Positions 31,735 through 37,722 of a stretch of DNA of 37,722 nt are shown one piece after another. The notes beneath the pieces were generated by a model. That model was not told where the DNA came from. It was given only the letters and a program-made list of their open reading frames with translations, and did no database searches. This DNA is from Actinomycetota bacterium (GTDB taxonomy: Bacteria; Actinomycetota; Thermoleophilia; Solirubrobacterales; Solirubrobacteraceae). Each line of letters starts with the position of its first letter. Position 1 is the stretch's first letter. Location: positions 1 through 37,722 of the forward strand of contig WLOB01000002.1 of assembly GCA_009699505.1 (NCBI GenBank), read 5' to 3'. Position numbers and translations under genes: made by a program.

Positions 31735-32693
31735 GCCGCGGTCCCCGCGTTCGTGGAGAGGGAGGAGCAGAGGTCGAGCACCTCGGCGGCGACGGACGCG
31801 CGGGTGTCCGCGTCGCCCATCAGGACGTTCGCGGTGCGCACGGCGATCCCGGGGATCTCGACCGTCTCGTCCGTCAGCAGCCCGTCGAGCAGCCCGTCGT
31901 ACATCCGGGCGACGCCGCGCGCGTCCATGTCGACGCCGGCCCAGCGCAGGAACGACTCCGTGGGGCCCTTCCGCACCTGCCCGTCGACGAGGGGGGCGAC
32001 GGCGACGACGGGCGCGGCGGTGTCGCGCAGCGCCTCGCGGACGCCGGGGACGGCGAGGATCGGGCTGATGGAGATCACGGGGTTGGAGGGGCCCACGACG
32101 ACGGCGCGGGCGGTGCGGATGGCCTGCAGCACCTCGGGGGTGGCCACCGCGTCCTCCGCGCCGCGGAACGCGACGTCCTGGACGACGGGGGCGGGCGTCT
32201 CGCGCAGGCGGCGGATCATGAACTCCTGGAAGTCCCACCAGCGGTCGTCCGCGCGCACCTGGGTGCGGACGGGGGAGTCCGAGGGCGGCAGGACGTGCGC
32301 GGCGACGCCGTAGGCGGCGGCCGCCTCGGCGAGCACCTCCGTCGGGCGGGCGCCCTCCGCGAGGCGGCGGGCCCGGCGGATGCAGAGCGCCAGGTCGCGG
32401 TCGCCGAGGTTGAACCAGACGTCCTCGCCGAGGGCGCGCAGGGCGTCCATGACGGCGAAGGTGTCGTCCGCGAGGCCCCAGCCGCGCTCGTCGATCCGGT
32501 CGGCGAGCCAGAACGTGCAGAGGTCGGGGTCCGGGCTGACCAGGCCACCGTGGACCTCGGTGTCGTCGCCGGTGTTGGCGATCACGACGAGGTCGGCGCC
32601 GGCGTGGTCGAGGAGCCCGCGGGCCAGCTTGGCCCCGCCGGTCCCCCCGGCGAGCACGACGACGGGGGCGTCGGGCAGCTCCGGGACGCTCAC
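31731..32693 (-). CDS. cofD: 2-phospho-L-lactate transferase CofD/FbiA (F420-0 synthesis)
   Basis: This 320-residue protein starts with the hallmark VVVLAGGTGGAKLARGLLDHAG, then VVIANTGDDTEVHGGLVSPDPDL, LGDRDLALCIRR and VVVGPSNPVISISPILAVPGVREAL. It transfers the lactyl- or dehydro-lactyl-phosphate group onto Fo to form F420-0. The operon order cofD-cofC-cofE is compact, with a 4-base overlap into cofC. The GTG at 32693 overlaps the stop of a possible 39-codon leader ORF (GTGA). The best promoter lies 125 bases upstream, before that ORF. Confidence 0.94.
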   Translation of the reverse strand: MSVPELPDAPVVVLAGGTGGAKLARGLLDHAGADLVVIANTGDDTEVHGGLVSPDPDLCTFWLADRIDERGWGLADDTFAVMDALRALGEDVWFNLGDRDLALCIRRARRLAEGARPTEVLAEAAAAYGVAAHVLPPSDSPVRTQVRADDRWWDFQEFMIRRLRETPAPVVQDVAFRGAEDAVATPEVLQAIRTARAVVVGPSNPVISISPILAVPGVREALRDTAAPVVAVAPLVDGQVRKGPTESFLRWAGVDMDARGVARMYDGLLDGLLTDETVEIPGIAVRTANVLMGDADTRASVAAEVLDLCSSLSTNAGTAA

Positions 32694-32809
32694 GGCGCCA
32701 CCGTCGCGGTGCCGCGGCGCGGCGCGGCGGCGGTGCGGGTCCCGGGCCTCGCGGCCGGCCCGTGGGCCGACCGGCCTGGACCGCCGGAGTTCGTCACCGC
32801 AGAAGTCAC
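32690..32809 (-). CDS. Possible 39-residue leader ORF of the cof operon
   Basis: A GTG at 32809 sits 8 bases after TATACT, the best -10 hexamer in the window and in the same leaderless geometry as confirmed genes here. The frame runs for 39 codons (Ala/Thr/Arg/Gly-rich, starting VTSAVTNSGGPG). It ends in a TGA that overlaps the cofD GTG by GTGA, the coupling used elsewhere in the window. No ribosome-binding site is visible for cofD itself. It may be a coupling or regulatory leader peptide, or an untranslated leader that happens to be open. Confidence 0.4.
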   Translation of the reverse strand: MTSAVTNSGGPGRSAHGPAARPGTRTAAAPRRGTATVAP

Positions 32810-32817
32810 GACGGCGG

Positions 32818-32823
32818 AGTATA
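32818..32823 (-). promoter_or_regulatory. Predicted -10 element (TATACT) of the cof operon
   Basis: On the minus strand TATACT lies 8 bases before the GTG at 32809 and 124 bases before cofD. It is the closest match to TATAAT seen upstream of any gene in the window. Confidence 0.55.
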
Positions 32824-32902
32824 GGTCGGTGGGACGGCGGACCCGCCGTCCGTCGCCCACCGCTGGACGGCGGCCCCGCGGGCGTGCGACGGTGCCCGGT
32901 GC

Positions 32903-33886
32903 ATGCGCGTCCACGCCCACCGCGGGAACACGTTCACCGCCGGGACCGTGGTCCTCGCCGCGGCCGTGGTCGAGGCCGAGCTGCGCGGCGGCGCGTCCCC
33001 GGGGGTGCGTGCGGGCCTCGTGCTCGCGCTGACCGCGCTGGCGGGCCTCGGGGCGCTGCGCTCGCCGCTCGAGGACGGCACGGCGCGCCCGTACCAGGAG
33101 CTCCTCCTGGCGCTCACGGCCCTGGGCGGCGCCGGGCTCATCGCCCACGTCCTGGCGCTCGCGGGCGCGGGCCCGGGGAGCCCCGTGGACGCGTGGTGGG
33201 TCGCCGGCGTGGCCGCGTCGGGGGCGGTCCTCGGCCTCGCGCTGGCCCGGGCGCGCGGCGGCACGATCGTGCTCGGGGTGGGCGCGGCGCTCGCGGTCGT
33301 CGCGGTCGTCGCCGCCACGGGCGCGGCGTGGGGCGGGGCCGACCCCCGCGACGGCGTGCGCTGGGTGCTGCTCCTGGTGGTCCTCGTCCTCGTGCTGGCG
33401 ATCGTCCTGCGGATCGACGGGCGCTACGGGCACGCGGTCGCGCTGGCGGACGTGCTCGCGGCCGTCGTCGTGCTGCTCGCGGCCACGTTCCTCGTCGACG
33501 ACGTCCCGGGGGCGGCCGGGGCGCTCGGTCTGCCGACGGCCCCGGAGGGCGCCGGCCTGGGCTGGCAGCTGCTCCTCGTCACCGCGGGGTTCGCGCTCGC
33601 GGGGCTCGGGGCGACCCTGCACGAGCGGGGACCGGGCTGGCTCGGCGCGCTCGCGCTCCTGGCGAGCCTCGGTGTCCTGTCCCGTGGCGGCGGCGACCTC
33701 GTCGGTTGGCCGCTCGTCCTCGCCGTGCCGGGGCTCGTCCTGGTCGGCGTGGCGCTGCGGCCCGTGGGGCGGCGCACCCCGGAGGAGGAGCGCGCGGAGG
33801 GGCCGGGGGCGACGGTCGTCCCCTTCGGCCGCCGGCGCCCGACCGCGGTCCTCCGGGAGCCGGACCCGGACGACGACCTGCTCTGA
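32903..33886 (+). CDS. Polytopic integral membrane protein, unknown function
   Basis: The protein has 327 residues with about nine or ten hydrophobic stretches, for example TFTAGTVVLAAAVVEAEL, LVLALTALAGLGAL, GAVLGLALARA, IVLGVGAALAVVAVVAATGAAW, WVLLLVVLVLVLAIVLRI, VLAAVVVLLAATFLV and LLLVTAGFALAGLGA. The cytoplasmic C-terminal tail (about 285-327) is charged and ends in acidic residues. I recognise no family. It is divergent from the cof operon and converges with the glycosyl-hydrolase gene, with 19 bases between stops. Confidence 0.8.
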   Translation: MRVHAHRGNTFTAGTVVLAAAVVEAELRGGASPGVRAGLVLALTALAGLGALRSPLEDGTARPYQELLLALTALGGAGLIAHVLALAGAGPGSPVDAWWVAGVAASGAVLGLALARARGGTIVLGVGAALAVVAVVAATGAAWGGADPRDGVRWVLLLVVLVLVLAIVLRIDGRYGHAVALADVLAAVVVLLAATFLVDDVPGAAGALGLPTAPEGAGLGWQLLLVTAGFALAGLGATLHERGPGWLGALALLASLGVLSRGGGDLVGWPLVLAVPGLVLVGVALRPVGRRTPEEERAEGPGATVVPFGRRRPTAVLREPDPDDDLL

Positions 33887-33905
33887 GGCGACGAGGCGAC
33901 GCCGT

Positions 33906-34820
33906 CTACCGCCGACGAGGCGGAGCCGTCGGGCGCGCGACCCGCGCGAGCTCACGGCCCATCGCCGTCCGCCTCCCGCGCGCGTCGTAGAGCGACGAGG
34001 CCCGGCAGTCGCCGCCGCAGCGGTCCATGAACCACGCCCACCGCTCGACGTAGGGCAGGCGGTCGAGCACGCGCGTCGTCCGGCGGAGGTGGGCGCGCAT
34101 GCGGGCGGGCGTCGGCCGGGCGTGGGGGCGCGCGCCCTGCCACTCCCAGGTGGGCAGGCTGCCCGTCTCCGTGACCCAGATCGGCAGGCCCCAGCGCTCG
34201 TGGACGCGCCGGATGTCGCGCTCGATCCAGCGGACGGTCCCGGGGTCGGTGGGATCCCCGTAGAAGTGCAGGGCGATGAAGTCGACCCGCCGGCCCTGCG
34301 CCGTCGCGCGACCCATGAAGTCGTCGAGCCACGTCCTCGCGGGGTCGGACCGCGACCGCGTCCAGATGCTGGCGACGGCGGGGCTGCCGAGCCGCAGGCC
34401 GGTCGCCTCGAGGCGCGGCCAGAGGCGGATCGCGTCCGCGGGGCTCATGTTCGCCTGGCCACCGAGGTCGGGCTCGTTGAACCCGAGCAGGTGCCGCACG
34501 CGACCCGCGCGCCGGTCGGCGGTCAGCCGGGCGATCGTCCCGTCCGTGACGCTCCCCGCACCCCACAGCATCGGCACGAACTCGACCCGCGAGCTCCGCA
34601 GCGGGCTCTCGGCGGACCAGTCGTAGGTCCACGACGCGCCGACGGCCGACAGGCGCCGGGCGTCGCCGCGGTCGGCGTAGACGCCGCTGGCCACGCCGAC
34701 GGCCGGGCGGGCGTGCGCGACGCCGGCGGCCCCGAGGAGGACGAGGAGGACCAGCGCGGCGACGACGGGCCACACGCGGTGCGGTGCGGTGCGGTGCGCG
34801 ACGACTGGGCGGACGGACAT
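33906..34820 (-). CDS. Secreted glycosyl hydrolase of the GH128/Glyco_hydro_cc type
   Basis: The protein has 304 residues. A signal peptide (about 1-37: VWPVVAALVLLVLLGAAGVAHA) precedes a TIM-barrel-like domain: GASWTYDWSAESPL, FVPMLWGAGSVTDG, the acid/base Glu in LLGFNEPDLGGQANMSP, DFIALHFYGDP, the nucleophile Glu in PIWVTETGSL, and a final VERWAWFMDRCGGDCRASSLYD. These match the Glyco_hydro_cc family, which includes GH128 beta-1,3-glucanases. TATCGT 8 bases before the ATG predicts a leaderless mRNA. Codons about 9-15 contain four copies of a 5-base repeat (34776-34795). Confidence 0.88.
   Translation of the reverse strand: MSVRPVVAHRTAPHRVWPVVAALVLLVLLGAAGVAHARPAVGVASGVYADRGDARRLSAVGASWTYDWSAESPLRSSRVEFVPMLWGAGSVTDGTIARLTADRRAGRVRHLLGFNEPDLGGQANMSPADAIRLWPRLEATGLRLGSPAVASIWTRSRSDPARTWLDDFMGRATAQGRRVDFIALHFYGDPTDPGTVRWIERDIRRVHERWGLPIWVTETGSLPTWEWQGARPHARPTPARMRAHLRRTTRVLDRLPYVERWAWFMDRCGGDCRASSLYDARGRRTAMGRELARVARPTAPPRRR
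34776..34795. repeat. Pentanucleotide microsatellite (GCGGT)x4 inside the hydrolase coding start
   Basis: Four perfect GCGGT units lie within the first 15 codons of the gene at 33906-34820. Gain or loss of one unit shifts the reading frame. Confidence 0.9.
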
Positions 34821-34828
34821 CCCGGGGG

Positions 34829-34834
34829 ACGATA
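34829..34834 (-). promoter_or_regulatory. Predicted -10 element (TATCGT) of the glycosyl-hydrolase gene
   Basis: On the minus strand TATCGT lies 8 bases before the ATG at 34820, consistent with a leaderless mRNA. Confidence 0.45.
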
Positions 34835-35006
34835 GGCCGGGCCCGGCGGGCGGGGGCCGGATCCAGGTCCCGTCTCGATCACGCGTCCAGCGCCGGGCGC
34901 CGTCCCGCGCGGGGCCCCTGCCGCGCGTGGTCGGGGCTGCGGCACGCCGCGGCGACCGGGGCGTCGAGCCGGGCGCCGTGGGCGTCCCGGCGCGCCCGCG
35001 GCGCGC

Positions 35007-35750
35007 TCACCCCTGTCGGTACACGTCCCGCGCGGAGGCCTGGTCGCGCGGGCGGATGACGATCGTGTCGAGGTCGACGTGCGACGGCCGCGTCGCGACG
35101 AACGCGACGACCTCGGCCACGTCGTCGGCGACGAGCGGGGTCATGCCGCGGTAGACGGCGGCGGCCTGCTCGTCGTCGCCCAGGCGGACCCGGGAGAAGT
35201 CCGTCTCGACCATGCCGGGCTGCAGCTCCGTGACCCGGATCGGTCGGCCGAGCAGCTCGATCCGCATCGTCCGCATCGCGGCGGACACCCCGTGCTTCGC
35301 GGCGATGTAGCCCCCGCCGCCGGGATAGATCTCGAACCCCGCGATGGAGCCGATCGTGACGACGAGCCCGTCGCCGGAGGCCTCGAGCGGCCCGATCAGC
35401 GCCTTCGTGACGCGCACCGTGCCGAGCACGTTGGTCTCGTACATCCGCCGCCAGCCGTCGATGTCGGCCTCGAGCACCGGGTCGACGCCGAGCGCGCCGC
35501 CGGCGTTGTTGACGAGCACGGAGAGCACCGGCACCTGCGCGGCGAACGCCGCGACCGACCCGTCGTCCGTGACGTCGAGCGGGATGGCCCGACCGCCGAT
35601 CTCCGCCGCGATGGCCTCGATCCGGTCGACCCGGCGGGCGCCCAGGACGACGTCGTAGCCCTCCGCGGCCAGGCGCCGGGCGGTCGCCTCGCCGATGCCC
35701 CCGCTCGCTCCGGTGACGACGGCGACGGGACGGGCGGCGGCTTCCGGCAT
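35007..35750 (-). CDS. Short-chain dehydrogenase/reductase (classical SDR)
   Basis: This 247-residue classical SDR has the cofactor motif VVTGASGGIGEATARRLAAEG (about 10-30), the NADP-favouring arginines in VVLGARRVDR, LDVTDDGS, NNAGGALG, and the catalytic Ser/Tyr/Lys in TIGSIAGFEIYPGGGGYIAAKHG. Length and order are standard; it resembles YdfG-type 3-hydroxy acid or serine dehydrogenases. The substrate is unknown. The ATG at 35750 has a TAGAAC hexamer 7 bases upstream. It is divergent from the amidase across a 33-bp repeat tract. Confidence 0.93.
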   Translation of the reverse strand: MPEAAARPVAVVTGASGGIGEATARRLAAEGYDVVLGARRVDRIEAIAAEIGGRAIPLDVTDDGSVAAFAAQVPVLSVLVNNAGGALGVDPVLEADIDGWRRMYETNVLGTVRVTKALIGPLEASGDGLVVTIGSIAGFEIYPGGGGYIAAKHGVSAAMRTMRIELLGRPIRVTELQPGMVETDFSRVRLGDDEQAAAVYRGMTPLVADDVAEVVAFVATRPSHVDLDTIVIRPRDQASARDVYRQG

Positions 35751-35778
35751 GCCCCGCGTTCTAGCAGCGCGACGGTCC

Positions 35779-35876
35779 GGGCACCCCGCCCGGCGACCGG
35801 TCCGACCGTCGGCGCACCCCGCCCGGCGAGCCGTCCGACGGTCGGCGCACCCGGCCCGGCGAGCCGTCCGACGGTC
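35779..35876 (+). repeat. Three tandem copies of a 33-bp repeat between SDR and amidase
   Basis: Units begin at 35779, 35811 and 35844. Units 2 and 3 differ at one base; unit 1 is 32 bases and diverges at several positions. The array occupies most of the divergent intergenic region, between the two predicted promoters. Confidence 0.9.
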
Positions 35877-35899
35877 GCGGCGCCGCCACCGACGACCGG

Positions 35900-35905
35900 T
35901 AGGTT
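35900..35905 (+). promoter_or_regulatory. Predicted -10 element (TAGGTT) of the amidase gene
   Basis: TAGGTT is followed by 7 bases and the ATG at 35913, consistent with a leaderless mRNA. Confidence 0.45.
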
Positions 35906-35912
35906 GGCGCGC

Positions 35913-37328
35913 ATGGAGACCGACGAGCTGCTCTGGGCCGGCGCGGACGCCCAGGCCACCGCGCTGCGCGAGGGCCGGGTGAGCGCCCCGGACCTGCTCG
36001 AGGCGGTGCTCTCCCGGCTGGAGCGCGTGCAGCCGCACCTCAACGCGTTCCGCATCGTCTTCGCGGAGACGGCGCGCGCCGAGGCGCGCGCGGCGCAGGA
36101 CCGGCTCGACGCGGGGGAGACCACCCCGCTCCTGGGCGTCCCGGTCGCGGTGAAGGACGACCAGGACGTCGCCGGCGACGTCTCGCCCGCGGGCGGCCGC
36201 CCGCAGTTCGGCCCGGTCGAGCGGGACGGCCGGATGGTGCGGCGGCTGCGCGCCGCGGGCGCCGTGGTGGTCGGCCGGACGCACGTCCCGGAGCGGATGC
36301 AGTGGCCGTTCACCGAGACCCTGACCTACGGCGCGACCCGCAACCCGTGGGACCTCGACCGCACGCCGGGCGGCTCGTCCGGGGGCACGGCGGCCGCGGT
36401 CGCGGCGGGCGTGGTCGGCGTGGCCTCGGGATCCGACGGCGGCGGCTCGATCCGCATCCCGTCGTCCATGTGCGGGCTGTTCGGCCTGAAGACGACGCGC
36501 GGCACGATCCGGGAGGACACCGACGAGGAGCACTGGCACGGCCTGTCGGTGAGCGGCCCGCTCGGGCGCACCGTCGCGGACGTCGCGGCGATGATGGACG
36601 TCGTCGCCGAGGACGGCTGGGCCTCGGGCGGTGCGGTGTCGGCCGACGGCGGCGGCACGTACCGCGAGGCTGCCGACCGCGATCCGCGGCCGCTGCGGAT
36701 CGGGCTCTCGTGGCGTGCGCCCGTCGGCCCCGTCCCCGTCGAGCGTCAGCGCAAGGCCGCGATCCTGCGCACGGCCGACCGTCTCCGGGCGCTGGGGCAC
36801 GAGGTCGTCGTGCGGGAGCTGCCGTACGGGCCCCTGGCGTTCCCGCAGTTCCTGATCCGCTACCTGCGGGGCGTCGCGGACGACGTCGAGCCGCTGCCGC
36901 GGAAGGATTGGCTCGAGCCCCGGACCCGGGCCGCCCGGCGTCTCGGTCGGCTGGTCCCGGACGCCGCGCTGCGCTGGGCGCGGGCGCAGGAGCAGGACCT
37001 GCACGGGCGCTTCGCCCCGTACTTCGCGGAGTTCGACGTCGTCCTGCAGCCGGGCATGACGGACGTCCCGTGGAAGATCGGCACGTTCTCGCGGCGCGGG
37101 GCGCTCGCGACGATGCTCGGCGTGGCGCAGCGGATGCCGCACATGCCCATGTGGAACGTCCTCGGGCACCCCGTCGCGGCGGTGCCGATCGGCCTGGACG
37201 CCGCGGGCCTGCCGATGGGCTGCCAGCTCGTCGGCCCGCCGAACGCGGAGCGCCGGCTCCTCTCGCTCGCCGGCCAGCTCGAGCGCGCGCACCCGTGGGC
37301 GCAGGAGCGCCCGCCGGCGATCGACTGA
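35913..37328 (+). CDS. Amidase-signature family hydrolase
   Basis: This 471-residue protein has the Ser-cisSer-Lys catalytic triad of the amidase-signature family: the Lys in GVPVAVKDDQDV (about K81), the cis-Ser in TPGGSSGGTAAAVAAG (about 153-168) and the nucleophile in GSDGGGSIRIPSS (about S179). TYGATRNPWDLDRTPGG and GLFGLKTTRG complete the signature. The family hydrolyses amides, nitrile-derived amides, urea-like compounds or cyclised nylon oligomers; it is not GatA, because no gatB or gatC is nearby and the C-terminal half differs. The substrate is unknown. Confidence 0.92.
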   Translation: METDELLWAGADAQATALREGRVSAPDLLEAVLSRLERVQPHLNAFRIVFAETARAEARAAQDRLDAGETTPLLGVPVAVKDDQDVAGDVSPAGGRPQFGPVERDGRMVRRLRAAGAVVVGRTHVPERMQWPFTETLTYGATRNPWDLDRTPGGSSGGTAAAVAAGVVGVASGSDGGGSIRIPSSMCGLFGLKTTRGTIREDTDEEHWHGLSVSGPLGRTVADVAAMMDVVAEDGWASGGAVSADGGGTYREAADRDPRPLRIGLSWRAPVGPVPVERQRKAAILRTADRLRALGHEVVVRELPYGPLAFPQFLIRYLRGVADDVEPLPRKDWLEPRTRAARRLGRLVPDAALRWARAQEQDLHGRFAPYFAEFDVVLQPGMTDVPWKIGTFSRRGALATMLGVAQRMPHMPMWNVLGHPVAAVPIGLDAAGLPMGCQLVGPPNAERRLLSLAGQLERAHPWAQERPPAID

Positions 37329-37722
37329 GCCGCCGGGGGCGGGGGCGGGGCGGGCCGTCGGCCGGGCCGACGGGGCGAATCGCCGATGCGCGACGTCGAC
37401 CTCGTCGGCCGACGGGCGCCCAGATCGACGTCCGTCGTGCCGGGGGTGCGCTCCGTCGATTTCGTTGGCCGGTGGAGGCCGAGATCGACGTCCGGTGTGT
37501 CGGGGATGCGGTCCGTCGACCTCGTCGGCTGACGGGCGCCGAGATCGACGTCCGGCGTGCCGGGAGTGCGATCGGTCGACCTCGTCGGCCGGCCCGCATC
37601 GAGATCGACGTCCGGCGTGCCTGGAAGGCGCTTCGTCGACCTCGTTGGCCGGTGGAGGCCGAGATCGACGTCCGGCGTGCCGGGAGCGCGCTCCGTCGGC
37701 CTCGCGGGCCGGCGAGCGACGA
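37329..37722. other. Gene-free end of window, largely tandem repeats
   Basis: About 52 bases of GC-rich spacer with G-runs follow the amidase stop, and then the 60-bp repeat array to the window edge. Open frames through the array lack start signals and a recognisable product. Confidence 0.7.
37381..37722. repeat. Tandem 60-bp repeat, 5.7 copies, continuing beyond the window
   Basis: The units repeat with an exact 60-base period starting at 37381, 37441, 37501, 37561, 37621 and 37681. Conserved parts are GTCGACCTCGTCGGCC in the middle and GAGATCGACGTCCGGCGTGC at the end of each unit; in between, about 10 bases vary. Each unit contains a near-perfect inverted repeat, GTCGACCTC / GAGATCGAC, with one mismatch and a 16-base loop. 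Two of the variable segments (GGTGGAGGCC) are shared by copies 2 and 5. Confidence 0.93.

Noticed and set aside
36310-37599. Minus-strand ORF covering the 60-bp repeats and antisense of the amidase
   Set aside because: Most of it is antisense to a clear amidase gene, and the repeat part alone lacks a start signal within the window.
37381-37722. CRISPR-like array at the right edge
   Set aside because: Units are contiguous and similar over the full 60 bases. There are no unique spacers of constant length between constant repeats and no cas genes.

Overview
The window is very GC-rich, compact actinobacterial DNA. The gene set (F420 biosynthesis cofD-cofC-cofE, a ClpS adaptor, a FliA/WhiG-type sigma factor, crotonyl-CoA carboxylase/reductase plus a MeaA-type mutase) suggests a motile member of the Actinomycetota, most plausibly of the Thermoleophilia/Solirubrobacterales (Patulibacter- or Conexibacter-like). 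That placement is an inference from gene content and base composition only. No rRNA, tRNA, insertion sequence, phage gene or CRISPR array was seen.

Region A (1-14763) reads as the edge of a motility locus. It holds a TPR glycosyltransferase, a convergent NarL-type response regulator and PAS histidine kinase, and then a surface-sugar island: two GT2 enzymes, a FemAB/GNAT-like acyltransferase, a SAM methyltransferase, a UDP-galactopyranose-mutase-like flavoprotein, an FdtA-type ketoisomerase, a DegT/FdtB-type aminotransferase and a StrF-type glycosyltransferase. A CHAP peptidoglycan hydrolase and the sigma-28 gene fliA close the region. The key observation is regulatory. Each of the five transcription units between 4.0 and 13.8 kb starts at a sigma-28-type promoter: a -35 close to TCAAGNNN, exactly 11 bases, then KCCGATSA, lying 7-9 bases before the start codon. 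Four of the five match in both boxes. This suggests that the neighbouring FliA switches the whole island on as leaderless mRNAs, probably to build and decorate the flagellar filament.

Region B (15502-25461) is mostly metabolism: a MeaA/ethylmalonyl-CoA-mutase-like protein, a PRISE-type enone reductase, a metallo-beta-lactamase-fold hydrolase, an OsmC protein, ClpS, an unknown 132-aa protein downstream of crotonyl-CoA carboxylase/reductase, a small lipoprotein, a YgfZ-type folate-binding protein and an unknown protein followed by a degenerate receiver-like protein. Ccr and the mutase together point to the ethylmalonyl-CoA pathway for acetyl-CoA assimilation or extender-unit supply.

Region C (25544-37722) holds an orphan NMT1/THI5-like binding lipoprotein, GreA, a large secreted nuclease with a collagen-like segment, the cofD-cofC-cofE operon preceded by a possible leaderless leader ORF, a membrane protein, a secreted glycosyl hydrolase, and a divergent SDR/amidase pair. 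It ends in a 60-bp tandem repeat that runs off the window.

Most housekeeping-type genes have a TANNNT -10 hexamer 6-8 bases before the start codon, so leaderless transcription looks like the rule here. The sugar island uses the same geometry with a different sigma factor.
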